A stretch of 64,000 nucleotides of DNA. Origin: Campylobacteraceae bacterium. Lineage in GTDB: Bacteria; Campylobacterota; Campylobacteria; Campylobacterales; Arcobacteraceae. Numbering within the stretch: the first letter of the stretch is position 1; the number at the start of each line of letters is the position of its first letter. The notes beneath the pieces are model-generated. The model worked only from the letters and a program-made list of their open reading frames with translations, had not been told where the DNA came from and searched no databases. Of this stretch, positions 25,740 to 35,619 are shown piece after piece. The stretch is from positions 111,010 through 175,009 of the forward strand of contig JABXII010000018.1 of NCBI GenBank assembly GCA_013373175.1, given 5' to 3'. Position numbers and translations under genes: made by a program.

Positions 25740-26531
25740 TTGGCGAAACAAAATTATAAATTTATTTCATGGAATGTAAATGGAATTAGAGCTGTTGATA
25801 AAAAAGAAGCTTTAAAATGGGTAGACGAAGCAAATATTGATATTTTAGGATTACAAGAAACAAAAGCACAAGCAGAGCAAATCCCAGAAACTATTTTTGA
25901 TAAAAACTATAAAAACCTTCATGTATCAAGTTCTGCAATAAAAGGAAGAAGTGGTGTTGCACTTTTTACTGATTTAGAACCACACTTCACTTGTAACTGC
26001 CCTACAGTTGATATACTTGATGAAGGAAGAATCAACGAAGCTCACTTTAAACTTGGAAACAAAGAGATTGCATACTTTAATGTTTATTTCCCAAATGGAC
26101 AATCAAAAGAAGAAAGACTAGTTTATAAGATGGAGTTTTATGATAGATTTTTAGAACATTGTGAAAATCTAAAAAAAGAGGGAAAATCTATCATCGTATG
26201 TGGTGATGTAAATACAGCTCATAGAGAAATCGACCTAGCAAGACCAAAAGCAAATGAAAAGACTTCTGGATTCTTACCTATGGAGAGAGAATGGATTGAT
26301 AAGTTTTTAGCTCATGGGTATGTTGATACTTTTAGACATATAAATGGTGATATGAAAGATTCATATAGCTGGTGGAGTTATAGAGCAAATGCAAGAGCAA
26401 ATAATGTTGGCTGGAGAATTGATTATTTCTATGTAAGTGAAGACTTAAAAGATAGTATCAAAAATGCCTATATTATGGCAGAAGTAATGGGAAGTGACCA
26501 CTGCCCTGTGGCTTTAGAGATAGAGTTATAA
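25740..26531 (+). CDS. xthA: Exodeoxyribonuclease III
   Basis: The 263-residue enzyme of the exonuclease-endonuclease-phosphatase fold repairs abasic sites and trims 3' ends. Catalytic motifs are all present: SWNVNGIRA (Asn), LQETKAQ (metal Glu), DVNTAH (Asp, Asn), and GSDHCPV (the Asp-His pair near the C-terminus), plus a YFPNGQ loop. It starts at TTG with AAAGGATTAATT in front. The length is normal. Confidence 0.95.
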   Translation: MAKQNYKFISWNVNGIRAVDKKEALKWVDEANIDILGLQETKAQAEQIPETIFDKNYKNLHVSSSAIKGRSGVALFTDLEPHFTCNCPTVDILDEGRINEAHFKLGNKEIAYFNVYFPNGQSKEERLVYKMEFYDRFLEHCENLKKEGKSIIVCGDVNTAHREIDLARPKANEKTSGFLPMEREWIDKFLAHGYVDTFRHINGDMKDSYSWWSYRANARANNVGWRIDYFYVSEDLKDSIKNAYIMAEVMGSDHCPVALEIEL

Positions 26532-26540
26532 GGATATAAA

Positions 26541-27230
26541 TTGGAAGACTTAGACTTTCTAAAAAAAGAGACTTTTTCACCCCAAAAATATAAAGAGATG
26601 GTAAAAGTCTTCCAAGAAAATGACAACCCTACTGGTTGGTTTGACAAAATATACCAAAGTGCAAATGGCGATTATAAAGAAGTTTTTTGGGCTGATTTAG
26701 AACCAAGCCCTTATTTAATCTCTTGGTTAAAAGAAGACAAAATCACAAAAGAAAATAAAACAGCTATTGTAATAGGTTGTGGAGTTGGCGATGATGCTGA
26801 AGCTTTAAGTGAATTTGGTTTTGAAGTTATTGCTTTTGATATTTCTCCTACTGCAATAGAACTTTGTAAAAAGAGGTTTCCTAATTCTAAAGTAAACTAC
26901 ACAGTTGAAGATTTATTTGATTATCCAAAGGATTGGTTTGAAAGTTTTGATGTAGTTTATGAATGTAACACTATTCAAGTATTACCTAATCTATATAGAA
27001 AAAAAGCAAGAGAGGCAATGAGTAACTTAATAGCAAAAAATGGTTATATCTTAGTGTCTTGCAGAAGTAGAAAAGAAGGAACTATGTTAGATGTAATTCC
27101 TATGCCCCTAGCAAAATCAGAAATGGATGAGTTTGTAAACTTGGATAATCTAAAAGAAATTAGCTTTTTAGCCTATGATGATACACAAGAACCACCTGTA
27201 CCACACTATTTTGGTATTTATAAAAAATAA
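26541..27230 (+). CDS. Class I SAM-dependent methyltransferase, TPMT-like
   Basis: The 229-residue protein shows the SAM-binding motif I VIGCGVGDDAEAL (about 74-86), an acidic residue after the second strand (VIAFDISPTAIELC), and a motif IV-like FDVVYECNTIQVLP. The N-terminal TGWFDKIYQSANGDYKEVFWAD resembles the thiopurine/thiol methyltransferase branch. The substrate is uncertain. It starts at TTG behind AGGATATAAA, ten bases after the exonuclease III gene, and ends the short plus-strand operon. Confidence 0.82.
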   Translation: MEDLDFLKKETFSPQKYKEMVKVFQENDNPTGWFDKIYQSANGDYKEVFWADLEPSPYLISWLKEDKITKENKTAIVIGCGVGDDAEALSEFGFEVIAFDISPTAIELCKKRFPNSKVNYTVEDLFDYPKDWFESFDVVYECNTIQVLPNLYRKKAREAMSNLIAKNGYILVSCRSRKEGTMLDVIPMPLAKSEMDEFVNLDNLKEISFLAYDDTQEPPVPHYFGIYKK

Positions 27231-27460
27231 AATATACCTATACTAAATATACAATTAGAACCTATCTACTATTTCTCTTATATTTTATTTATTTACTTTA
27301 TATATTAAATAATTTTCTCACATATAAAAAATATCAAACTATATTATCTACCTTAATAAAAGATTAATTTTATCAAATAATAATGATATTTTATTTACTT
27401 TAATTTTCAATTAATAAAAATTATCCTATGATTTTATTTATCTACTAAAAGGAGAGAATA

Positions 27461-28492
27461 ATGAAAACTAAATGTGTAGTTTTAAGTTTAGCGTTAGTAG
27501 GTGTAAGTGCATTCGCTTCAAGTGATATGCAACTTATAAACAAAGTAAAAGAAGCAGGTATTAAACCAATACCTCAAAGTCAGTTAGAAGTTTTAAAACT
27601 TGTAGATGATCCAAATAACCCAATTACTAAGAAGAAAGTTGAGTTAGGTAAGAAGTTATACTTTGAACCAAGATTATCTAAAAGTGGTCTTATTTCATGT
27701 AATACATGTCATAACTTAGCAATGGGTGGAGTTGATGGTGTATCAGCTGCAATAGGTCATAAGTGGACTGCAAATCCAGCTCACTTAAACTCACCAACTG
27801 TTTATAACTCAGTTTTAAACAAAGTGCAGTTTTGGGATGGAAGAAGTCCTCACTTAGAAGACCAAGCACAAGGACCTATTCAAGCTGGACCAGAAATGGC
27901 AGCTCCAAAAAGTTTAGTTGAAGCTAGAGTTACTTCTATGCCAGCATATGTTGAAGAGTTCAAAGATGCTTATGGTGATGATGTAAAAATTGATTTCAAA
28001 CTTATTGCAGATACAATTGCAGTATTTGAAAGAACATTAATTACTCCATCAAGATTTGATGAGTTTATGCATGGAGATTTTAAGGCTTTAACTCCTGCTG
28101 AAAAAGAAGGTTTAAATCTATTTGTTGACAAAGGCTGTGTATCTTGTCACAACGATATAGGTTTAGGTGGAACAATGCAACCATTCCAAGTAGCAAAAAA
28201 ATATAAATTTGCTTCTTTAGGTGGATTCCAAGGTGATAAAAATGGTATGGTTAAAACACCAACACTTAGAAACATTGAAGAGACAGCACCATATTTTCAT
28301 AATGGAGCTATTTGGTCTCTTGCAGATGCAGTAAAAGAGATGGGTTCTGTACAACTTGGTATCAATATCTCTGATAAAGATTCTGCTAAGATTACTACTT
28401 TCTTAAAAGCTCTTACAGGTGATAAACCAGAGGTGTCATATCCTGTGTTACCAGTGAGTACAACAAGTACTCCAAAACCTAATATGAACTAA
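27461..28492 (+). CDS. Di-haem cytochrome c peroxidase
   Basis: The 343-residue periplasmic enzyme reduces hydrogen peroxide to water with electrons from a c-type cytochrome. A signal peptide (1-19, ending VSAFA) is followed by two haem c sites, CNTCH near residue 80 and CVSCH near residue 227. The MauG/CcpA framework is visible (KVQFWDGRSPHLEDQA; KTPTLRNIEETAPYFHNGA). The ribosome site is AAAGGAGAG. The 230-bp AT-rich gap before it shows no convincing Fur or PerR site. It is convergent with the radical SAM gene, overlapping it by four bases. Confidence 0.95.
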   Translation: MKTKCVVLSLALVGVSAFASSDMQLINKVKEAGIKPIPQSQLEVLKLVDDPNNPITKKKVELGKKLYFEPRLSKSGLISCNTCHNLAMGGVDGVSAAIGHKWTANPAHLNSPTVYNSVLNKVQFWDGRSPHLEDQAQGPIQAGPEMAAPKSLVEARVTSMPAYVEEFKDAYGDDVKIDFKLIADTIAVFERTLITPSRFDEFMHGDFKALTPAEKEGLNLFVDKGCVSCHNDIGLGGTMQPFQVAKKYKFASLGGFQGDKNGMVKTPTLRNIEETAPYFHNGAIWSLADAVKEMGSVQLGINISDKDSAKITTFLKALTGDKPEVSYPVLPVSTTSTPKPNMN

Positions 28493-29376
28493 AAACCTCT
28501 TAAATACTTTGGTCTTAGCATAGAGTCATTATCTATTGCTAAGTCCAATGTTTCTAGTAATTCCTCTTTATTTTTTGGTAGTGTCCCTTTTAATGGCAAG
28601 GCATTTGAAGCATGATTTGACCTAAAAATTATTGGCTTTTTAGGATTTAAAGAAGAGATTAATAGTTTTTGTTCTTCTAACATATCTTTATCATCACAAA
28701 AAATAAACTCACTGTTTTTTTTCTCAAACCATTTAAAGAAATCATCCTCTTTTGTACTTGTAAGTCCAAGTTGTAAAGTAGCAAGATAGTTTATATGTTC
28801 ACATTTATTTATTAGTTTTGCACTATCTTCAATGTGTTGTTTAGATAATTTCTTACCACCAAGTCCTAAAATAAGAGTTGCTGAAATCTTCATATTAGCT
28901 CGCGTTGCTTTATTTAAACCTTCTACCATTCTATCTGGATTCATAGGTTTATTTACATATTTTAATAACTCATGATTTCCACTTTCAACGCCATAATAAA
29001 CAAAAGATAAACCATGTTCTCTTAAAAGATTTAATTCTTCTTGAGTCTTTTGTAAAAGGTTATAAGGACTTGCATAAGAAGCTACCCTTTGAAGTTTAGG
29101 AAAACTCTTTTTTAAATAATCTAAAATCTTAACTAAAAAAGAAGTATCACAGGCTAAGGCATCACCATCAGCTAAAAATACTCTTCTTTCATCGCTATAA
29201 ACAGACATACTATCTATGTCTTTAAATATATCCTCTAAACTTCTAGTTTGAAAAGTTTTTGTTTCATACATAGAACAAAAACTACACTTATTGTATGAAC
29301 AACCAAGTGTAACTTGGATGATTACTGATTTACCCTCTGCAGGAGGTCTATATACTGGTTGGTGATAGTTTATCAT
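28489..29376 (-). CDS. Radical SAM protein
   Basis: The 295-residue protein has the [4Fe-4S] cysteine motif C26-X4-C31-X2-C34 (GCSYNKCSFCSMYE), followed by an Elp3/MiaB-like radical SAM core with DGDALACD and YYGVESGNHELLKY. It has no B12-binding or TRAM domain. This branch is often annotated as a coproporphyrinogen-like or uncharacterised radical SAM protein, and the reaction is unknown. Its start overlaps the PsiE stop by four bases. It is the last gene of a four-gene minus-strand run (DnaJ-domain, ARH-like, PsiE, radical SAM). Confidence 0.87.
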   Translation of the reverse strand: MINYHQPVYRPPAEGKSVIIQVTLGCSYNKCSFCSMYETKTFQTRSLEDIFKDIDSMSVYSDERRVFLADGDALACDTSFLVKILDYLKKSFPKLQRVASYASPYNLLQKTQEELNLLREHGLSFVYYGVESGNHELLKYVNKPMNPDRMVEGLNKATRANMKISATLILGLGGKKLSKQHIEDSAKLINKCEHINYLATLQLGLTSTKEDDFFKWFEKKNSEFIFCDDKDMLEEQKLLISSLNPKKPIIFRSNHASNALPLKGTLPKNKEELLETLDLAIDNDSMLRPKYLRGF

Positions 29377-29798
29377 TTGTTATTATTCTCTTTTTTCATT
29401 TTATCAATAAGATATTTTGGTGCAGTTTTAATAGATAAATATCTAACAACAAATAAGAAGATAATTACCCCAGAGATAATCATAATATTATAGTTTAAAC
29501 TACTTGCTAAAAGTGCTTCAATAGAGTCTATCTTTTCATTGTTTATTTTTACAAGATTTACTATTAACTCTCTTAGAGCTAAGATAATAAAGGCATCAAC
29601 TAAAAAAGATATAATAACTCTTTGTTCTCTTATATAGTTTATCACTGCTCTTACGATTTCAAGATATATAATAAAATATAACATATAGATTATAAACTCT
29701 AACATCATGTTTACAGATAAAGCTATTAAAAATAGCGCTGATGCTAAAAGAATCTCTATATAAAATTTATCTTGAAAAAATCGCATAAATCTTCTCAT
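29373..29798 (-). CDS. PsiE-family membrane protein
   Basis: A protein of about 141 residues with four predicted membrane helices, matching the phosphate-starvation-inducible PsiE family (for example EFIIYMLYFIIYLEIVRAVI and IISFLVDAFIILALRELI). I set the start at ATG 29798 because AAAAGGA lies directly upstream at normal spacing. The upstream ATG at 29813 has no ribosome site and would abut the previous stop. Function is unknown even in E. coli. It is coupled to the radical SAM gene downstream. Confidence 0.85.
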   Translation of the reverse strand: MRRFMRFFQDKFYIEILLASALFLIALSVNMMLEFIIYMLYFIIYLEIVRAVINYIREQRVIISFLVDAFIILALRELIVNLVKINNEKIDSIEALLASSLNYNIMIISGVIIFLFVVRYLSIKTAPKYLIDKMKKENNNK

Positions 29799-29814
29799 CC
29801 GTGTCCTTTTCATT

Positions 29815-30681
29815 TTATATTATTGTAGTTCTAATACTTAACCATGAAGGTGGTATTTGAGTTAGTTTTTTATCTGGTTGAGCCATAAATATTAGTGTTG
29901 CTAACATTGCTCTTGCACTAGTTTCTCCACCTGCTTTTGCATTGCAAATAAGCATTTCTTTTAAGTTATCATACTTACTTAAAAGATGGATAACACCTTG
30001 AAAACCACCATTTATATCACAAGCAGGTCCAAAGTTTCTTATTGCTGTAGTACTATCTTCATTTTTTGAAGCAATTCCACTATTTATATAACTTTGAATT
30101 TTTGAATCAAACTCTTCTTTTAGTTCATCAATTGCTTTAAAAATCTCTTTTCCTTGTAAAACCTCAACTAAAAGTTTTGCAAAGAATTTTGAAGTAATTA
30201 AAGCTTCATTTGAGTTATGAGTTACTTGTACAAAGTTTTCTACATTTTCTAAAAACTCTTTTTTATCTTTTGATACAAGTAATAAAGGAGCTATTCTTCC
30301 AACTATTGATAAATCTGTTGAAGAAGAACCAGTAGGAAAAACTCCTTCATTGATATTTGCTAAAGTATCTTTTGAAGCTCCATCAATATAGCCATTATAA
30401 CACTGCATTCTATCAAACCAGTATTTTGTATACTCTTTTGAATCAAATGTTTCTTTGTTTTGTAAAAAATTATATAACCAAACTAGTTGATCTCCATAGT
30501 GGGTAAACTCCCCTGCTTTTTTTCCTTTGTGCCATAATGCTTTTGCATCATTTAACTCATTCCAATCAACATCAAGGTTTGCTAATAGTTTTTCATCATA
30601 AACCCAATGTGAACCTAAAGAGTAAGAATCAGCAACTAAGGTACTTAATATCAACTCTTTTGTGTTTTTTATATCATTCAT
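29815..30681 (-). CDS. ADP-ribosylglycohydrolase-fold protein with altered metal site
   Basis: The 288-residue protein keeps the overall ARH/DraG-like pattern. An early small-residue helix (LVADSYSLGSHWVYD, about 15-29) replaces the usual GDALG. SSSTDLSIVGRIAPLL (about 119-134) is followed by THNSNEA (154-160). The last conserved block reads GGETSARAML (251-260), where active enzymes have a GG-D-T-D type metal site. The aspartate pair that binds Mg2+ is therefore missing, as is the TDDT-like motif (HYGDQ occurs there instead). It may be a non-hydrolytic or differently acting relative. It is 12 bp downstream of a DnaJ-domain gene. Confidence 0.75.
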   Translation of the reverse strand: MNDIKNTKELILSTLVADSYSLGSHWVYDEKLLANLDVDWNELNDAKALWHKGKKAGEFTHYGDQLVWLYNFLQNKETFDSKEYTKYWFDRMQCYNGYIDGASKDTLANINEGVFPTGSSSTDLSIVGRIAPLLLVSKDKKEFLENVENFVQVTHNSNEALITSKFFAKLLVEVLQGKEIFKAIDELKEEFDSKIQSYINSGIASKNEDSTTAIRNFGPACDINGGFQGVIHLLSKYDNLKEMLICNAKAGGETSARAMLATLIFMAQPDKKLTQIPPSWLSIRTTII

Positions 30682-30693
30682 ACAGGTTCCTTT

Positions 30694-30960
30694 TTATTTA
30701 TTCCAATTTTTATAGTTGGTAAATGGAGGAAATTGAGCTTTAAACTCTTCTTCATCAAATGAATATTTAAAGGAATCAATATATGTACTTAAAAGTTCAT
30801 AAGCTTCTTGTAGTTCTTGAAACTTTTCATCACTTCCTTCTTCAGTATCAGGATGCAACTTTTTTGACAATTTTAAATACTTTTGTTTTAACTCTTTTTT
30901 TGAAGTTCCTGTTAAAATCCCAAAAAGATCAACAGCTTTTTCAAACTCTTCATAATCCAT
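30694..30960 (-). CDS. Small J-domain protein
   Basis: The 88-residue protein contains a C-terminal-type J domain with the HPD tripeptide in KKLHPDTEEGSDEKF and helices LKQKYLKLSKKL and FQELQEAYELLSTY. It lacks the Gly/Phe linker and zinc-finger domains of DnaJ, so it is a class III (DnaJC-like) co-chaperone that would stimulate a DnaK ATPase. It is the first gene of the run with the ARH-like, PsiE and radical SAM genes, and may deliver a specific client. Confidence 0.88.
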   Translation of the reverse strand: MDYEEFEKAVDLFGILTGTSKKELKQKYLKLSKKLHPDTEEGSDEKFQELQEAYELLSTYIDSFKYSFDEEEFKAQFPPFTNYKNWNK

Positions 30961-31146
30961 ATAAATTCCCTATATTACATCAATCTATTATAATATAATC
31001 ATACTTTATAATTATTAATTTTCCATTAAAAGTATAATTAATTATTCTAAGGTTTTAACATGAATAATATTTATTAATAAAATACTTATAAATGATATTA
31101 TTATATGTTATAATTTATTAACAACAATTATTTAAAAAGATTTATT

Positions 31147-32925
31147 ATGAAAAAGTCAATTCTTTCTAAATTTATTTTTATTTATCTCTTTTCAATTTTA
31201 GTAATAATTACAATATTCTATTTAAGCCACAAAACTACAATAAAAAAACACTTAGAAATAAATACAAAAGAAAACTATTTAGAATATAAATCTGCTTATG
31301 ATAGAAATAAACAAATAGCTGATTTAATCTTTGAAGCAGAAATCAACTCAAATGAGATTTTATCAATCTTTAAAGACGCTTACTCTTCTAATGAAAAAGA
31401 AAAAAATCAAATAAGAAAAAAACTATATAAAGCCTTAGAAGAAAAATACTTTAAATTAAAAGCTTTTAACTTAAAGCAACTTCATTTTCACCTACCAAAC
31501 AATGACTCCTTTTTAAGAATGCACAGACCGGATAAGTATGGGGACAATCTTTCTGAAGTTAGAGAAACTATTAAGTATGTAAACGAAAATAAAAAGTATA
31601 TTCACGGCTTTGAAGAAGGAAGAATATTCAATGGTTTTAGGTTTGTTTACCCACTTTTTTTCAGAAATACACATATTGGTAGTGTTGAAATTTCATTTAG
31701 CTCTCTTACTATGATAAAGGCTATAAAAAAAACCTACAATAAAAACTCTCACTTTCTTATAAAAAAAGATATTGTAAATAAAAAAGTTTTTGATAGTGAA
31801 AAGAAAAACTATATAGCAAGTCCATACAAAGAGTTCTATTATGAAAAAGCCCTTTTAGATATGCACAAACCAATTATAATTAAAGAAAATAGTGAAATCT
31901 TGACAAAAAAAATATATGAAGGAGAACCTTTTTCTATTTTTCTAGAAAAATTCAATATTGTAAAAACTTTTATACCTATAAAAAACCCTATAAGTAAAGA
32001 GGTTGTAGCAGTTCTTTGTATCTGTAAAAAAGATAGTCTAATAAATAAAAAGTTAGAAGAAATGATTGTTATTTTTATATTTACTCTTTTAGCTATTTCT
32101 TCAATCTTTTATCTATTTTTTCTTCAAAAAAAGACAAATGAGAAACTAAAAAAAATCAACGACACTTTAGATAGAAGAATTGAGCTTGAAATAAAAAGAA
32201 ATAGGAAAAAAGATATTTCACTTTTAAAGCAATCAAAAATGGCTTCTATTACAGAGATGTTAGCGCATATTGCCCATCAGTGGAGACAACCTTTAAATGT
32301 GATTTCTACAAGTTCTAGTGGACTTATTTTACATAAAGAGATGGGAAAATTAGATGATGAAAGTTTTGACTTATATACAAAATCAATAAACGAACAAGCT
32401 CAATATCTATCTAAAACAATTGATAAGTTTAAAGAGTTTGTAGATGATCAAGAAGAAGAGTGCAAAAGTATTTGTCTACAAGATAAATTAAACGAGATAA
32501 TTGATATTGTAAAAGTAAACTTTGAAAATGAAGGTATAAAGATAATTAGAAAATACCAAAAGGAGAATCTCTACACTACAGTCAAAGTAGGAGACTTAAT
32601 ACAAGTTATTCTAAATATATTAAATAATGCAAAAGATGCTCTTATTAAAAATAAACCTAAAAATAAAGAGATAATTATTGCAGTGAAAAGAAAAAAACAT
32701 AAAAATGTACTTATTACAATCCAAGATAATGCAGGAGGAATAGCCCCTGAGTTTGAAGAAAAGGTTTTTGACCCATACTTTACTACAAAACATGAATCAT
32801 TAGGAACAGGAATTAGTTTATATTTAAGTTATGAAATAATTACAAATCAAGAAAAAGGAAAGATATATTTTAAGAATAAAGCTAATGGAGCTAAGTTTTA
32901 TATAGAACTTGAAGAAACCGAATAA
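31147..32925 (+). CDS. Membrane sensor histidine kinase with extracytoplasmic Cache-like domain
   Basis: The 592-residue kinase has a membrane helix at about 8-26, a periplasmic sensor of about 280 residues with Cache-type features (QLHFHLPNNDSFLRMHRPDK; a GFRFVYPLFF strand), and a second helix at about 308-327. A coiled coil leads to the H-box LAHIAHQWRQPLNVIS (about 376-391) and an ATPase domain with VILNILNNAKDAL, QDNAGGIA and GTGISLYLSYEII. No response regulator gene is adjacent, so it is an orphan or works through a distant partner. The next gene is a chemoreceptor. Confidence 0.92.
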   Translation: MKKSILSKFIFIYLFSILVIITIFYLSHKTTIKKHLEINTKENYLEYKSAYDRNKQIADLIFEAEINSNEILSIFKDAYSSNEKEKNQIRKKLYKALEEKYFKLKAFNLKQLHFHLPNNDSFLRMHRPDKYGDNLSEVRETIKYVNENKKYIHGFEEGRIFNGFRFVYPLFFRNTHIGSVEISFSSLTMIKAIKKTYNKNSHFLIKKDIVNKKVFDSEKKNYIASPYKEFYYEKALLDMHKPIIIKENSEILTKKIYEGEPFSIFLEKFNIVKTFIPIKNPISKEVVAVLCICKKDSLINKKLEEMIVIFIFTLLAISSIFYLFFLQKKTNEKLKKINDTLDRRIELEIKRNRKKDISLLKQSKMASITEMLAHIAHQWRQPLNVISTSSSGLILHKEMGKLDDESFDLYTKSINEQAQYLSKTIDKFKEFVDDQEEECKSICLQDKLNEIIDIVKVNFENEGIKIIRKYQKENLYTTVKVGDLIQVILNILNNAKDALIKNKPKNKEIIIAVKRKKHKNVLITIQDNAGGIAPEFEEKVFDPYFTTKHESLGTGISLYLSYEIITNQEKGKIYFKNKANGAKFYIELEETE

Positions 32926-32959
32926 TAAGCTTTTGATTACATTTAAGAAGATTGTTTAT

Positions 32960-32965
32960 TATAAT
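32960..32965 (+). promoter_or_regulatory. Candidate -10 box of the second chemoreceptor gene
   Basis: TATAAT lies 46 bp before ATG 33012, in the gap after the kinase gene. Its position inside a longer in-frame reading from 32952 argues that the upstream start is not used. Confidence 0.4.
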
Positions 32966-33011
32966 ATTATATTATTCTAACAATTATTACAAATGTGACA
33001 AAAGGACGTTA

Positions 33012-35000
33012 ATGTTTTCAAATGTTTCTACAAAAGTTAAATTATTGGTTTTACCAGTTTTATTTCTTTTTATAACAATAATAGCAGGTAGTATCTATAC
33101 TTACTACAATGGTGTACTTAAAACAAAAGATGCAAATGCAAAGATAACAGATGAAATGACTCAACAAGTACTTACAGGAAGAATCACTGTTTATCAATTC
33201 TTAAGGCTTCCTACAAGTGACAACGCTCAAAAAGTAAGAGAAAATTTCTCTGCTATAAATGAACAAGGTTCAGAACTTCTTAAAAGCTTAGAAGTAAAAG
33301 AAGATATCAACTTAACAAAAGAAATACAAAGCTTATCTAAAAAGTATATTTCATTTTTTGATTCTTTTGCAGACCTAAGAATCAATGACTATGCAAATGG
33401 AATAAATGAAGAAAGTAAAGAAATTTTACGTGACATGAAAGAGATGGTTTCTATTGGGATTGAACTTGAGAAAAAACTAGATGAAATAAATATTCATGCA
33501 AAACAAGAGAGAACAGAAGCAGAAGAGACTCAAACAATGCAACTTCTAATTGTAGGAGTTATTGCCTCTATTTTATTTATTGCTATGGCATTAACACTTA
33601 TTAGAAGTATTCTATCAAATCTTGAAAACTTCCAAAATGGTTTAATTTCATTCTTCAAGTATTTAAATAATGAAGCAGACCATGTTGAACTATTAAATGA
33701 CAAAAACCACGATGAATTTGGTCAAATGGCAAAAATAGTAAATCAAAATATTGAGAAAACAAAACAGAATATTGACCAAGATAGAAAAGTTATAGATGAA
33801 TCAGTAAAAATTCTAACAGAGTATGAACAAGGTGACTTTAGTTCTAAAATAAAAATCAACTCTTCAAATGAAGCTTTAAATGATTTAACAAAGATGATTA
33901 ATCACATGAGTGCAAATTTAGAAAAAAATGTTGAATCTATACTAAAAGTCCTTAGTGAATACTCAAACTCTAACTATAGAAATAAAGTACCTACTGATGG
34001 AATCAAAGCTCACTTAGAACAATTAGGAACTGGGGTAAATGATTTAGGAACTAGTATTTCTGAATTATTAAAAAAATCTTTAGAAATAGGACTTGACCTT
34101 GATAGTTCATCTGATATTTTAATTGAAAATGTTGATACATTAAATGACTCAGCTAACTCTGCTGCTGCTTCTTTAGAAGAGACTGCTGCTGCTTTAGAAG
34201 AGATTACAAGTACAATTGTAAGTAATGGACAAAATATTCAACAAATGAACAAATATACAGATGATTTAAACTCATCTGCCAAAGAAGGTCAAAACCTTGC
34301 ACAGAAGACTACTTCTGCAATGGAAGATATCACTGAACAAGTTACATTGATTAATGAATCTATTTCTATTATTGACCAAATTGCTTTTCAAACAAATATT
34401 CTATCACTTAATGCAGCTGTTGAAGCAGCGACAGCTGGTGAAGCTGGTAAAGGTTTTGCAGTAGTTGCAGCGGAAGTAAGAAATCTTGCAAATAGATCTG
34501 CTGAAGCCGCAAGAGAGATTAAGGATTTAGTTGAAAATGCTACAAACAAAGCAAATGAAGGTAAAACAATAAGTAGCAATATGATTGCTGGATATAACTC
34601 ATTGTTAGAAAATATAAACAACTCAACTGAAAAAATCAATGAAATTGCAAATGCAAGTAAAGAACAAGAGTCTGGAATAACTCAAATTAATGATGCAATT
34701 AATCAATTAGATAAACAAACTCAAGAAAATGCTTCTATTGCAAATAAAACACATGATATTGCAATAGACACAGATAGAGTTGCTAAAGAGATTGTTGCAG
34801 ATGCCCAAAGTAAAGAGTTTATTGGAAAAGAGAATGTAAGTGTTAAAAAAGAGAAAGCTACTAATAAAGCTACTTTAAATACCTATACAAGTGAAATTAA
34901 ATCTAAAAAACCAACGGAAACTAAAACAGTAGAAAAAGTTAATAAAAACAATACTTTTACTGCACAAAAAAGCAATGATGATGAATGGGAATCATTCTAA
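33012..35000 (+). CDS. Methyl-accepting chemotaxis protein with C-terminal WESF tether
   Basis: A chemoreceptor of 662 residues. I start it at ATG 33012 (behind AAAGGACGTT) instead of 32952. It has membrane helix 1 at about 11-33 and a short helical periplasmic sensor of about 130 residues (four-helix-bundle type, unlike the Cache receptor at 7.1 kb). Membrane helix 2 is at about 175-197, followed by HAMP-like repeats and a signalling hairpin with [21 protein letters not shown] flexible Lys/Thr-rich tail of about 55 residues ends in DDEWESF, a pentapeptide like the E. coli NWETF that docks CheR and CheB. Confidence 0.93.
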   Translation: MFSNVSTKVKLLVLPVLFLFITIIAGSIYTYYNGVLKTKDANAKITDEMTQQVLTGRITVYQFLRLPTSDNAQKVRENFSAINEQGSELLKSLEVKEDINLTKEIQSLSKKYISFFDSFADLRINDYANGINEESKEILRDMKEMVSIGIELEKKLDEINIHAKQERTEAEETQTMQLLIVGVIASILFIAMALTLIRSILSNLENFQNGLISFFKYLNNEADHVELLNDKNHDEFGQMAKIVNQNIEKTKQNIDQDRKVIDESVKILTEYEQGDFSSKIKINSSNEALNDLTKMINHMSANLEKNVESILKVLSEYSNSNYRNKVPTDGIKAHLEQLGTGVNDLGTSISELLKKSLEIGLDLDSSSDILIENVDTLNDSANSAAASLEETAAALEEITSTIVSNGQNIQQMNKYTDDLNSSAKEGQNLAQKTTSAMEDITEQVTLINESISIIDQIAFQTNILSLNAAVEAATAGEAGKGFAVVAAEVRNLANRSAEAAREIKDLVENATNKANEGKTISSNMIAGYNSLLENINNSTEKINEIANASKEQESGITQINDAINQLDKQTQENASIANKTHDIAIDTDRVAKEIVADAQSKEFIGKENVSVKKEKATNKATLNTYTSEIKSKKPTETKTVEKVNKNNTFTAQKSNDDEWESF

Positions 35001-35011
35001 AAAGTTTAAAT

Positions 35012-35038
35012 AAAAAGGTATGAACTTCATACCTTTTT
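35012..35038 (+). terminator. Intrinsic terminator of the chemoreceptor gene
   Basis: AAAAAGGTATG and CATACCTTTTT form an 11-bp stem with a five-base loop ending in a T-run, 12 bases after the stop codon. It could also end minus-strand transcription. Confidence 0.8.
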
Positions 35039-35122
35039 ATAATCTATATTTTTGATAAGCAAATACTTCACAATAAAATACTATAATACCCGTAAAATTT
35101 TATAAATAATAGGAATAATATT

Positions 35123-35599
35123 TTGGCACAACTTATAAGTAGTCTTATAAAATGGGCAATTTTCTTTGGAATTTTGTATTTAATATTTACTAATTTTGGA
35201 GTATTTTTAATCATTGTATTCACACTAATTGCAATTGCTTATTACATAGTTTATCAATTTAAAAAGAAGTTAAGAGAAGCCTCAGGAAATAATGCTCATT
35301 TCAAATTTACTTTCAATGGACAAGACTTTTCCCAAGCAAATGGAGCAAATAACTTTAACTTCAATGACTTTCAAGAACAGTTTAGAAATGGAAACTTTCA
35401 AGGTGCAACTTCATCTTTTGGAGAAGTTTCAAAAGCAAAAGAGTTTTTTGGTTTTACAAGTGACCCAACAAAAGAAGAGATAAAAAAAAGATATAAAGAA
35501 CTTGCTAGAAAATATCATCCTGATATTAATGACCATGGTGATGAACTAATGCAACAATTAAATCACTATAAAGATGTTCTTTTAAAAGCCTTTCCTTAA
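35123..35599 (+). CDS. Membrane-anchored DnaJ-domain protein
   Basis: The 158-residue protein has two N-terminal membrane helices (about 8-24 and 27-45), a Phe/Asn-rich linker (NGQDFSQANGANNFNFNDF), and a C-terminal J domain with HPD in RKYHPDINDHGDE. The layout resembles TerB-independent, DjlA-like anchored co-chaperones that present DnaK to membrane clients. It starts at TTG behind AATAGGAATA. It is followed by a SprT-like protease and a glutathione peroxidase, which suggests a general stress context. Confidence 0.88.
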   Translation: MAQLISSLIKWAIFFGILYLIFTNFGVFLIIVFTLIAIAYYIVYQFKKKLREASGNNAHFKFTFNGQDFSQANGANNFNFNDFQEQFRNGNFQGATSSFGEVSKAKEFFGFTSDPTKEEIKKRYKELARKYHPDINDHGDELMQQLNHYKDVLLKAFP

Positions 35600-35619
35600 T
35601 ATAAAAAGAAAGGTTTTTT

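Noticed and set aside
27373..27400. Possible Fur/PerR-type site before the cytochrome c peroxidase gene
   Set aside because: Only about 11 of 19 Fur positions match, no better than other AT-rich DNA in the gap.
32952..33011. Upstream start for the second chemoreceptor
   Set aside because: The added residues are not hydrophobic-leader-like, a TATAAT box lies inside them, and AAAGGA marks ATG 33012.
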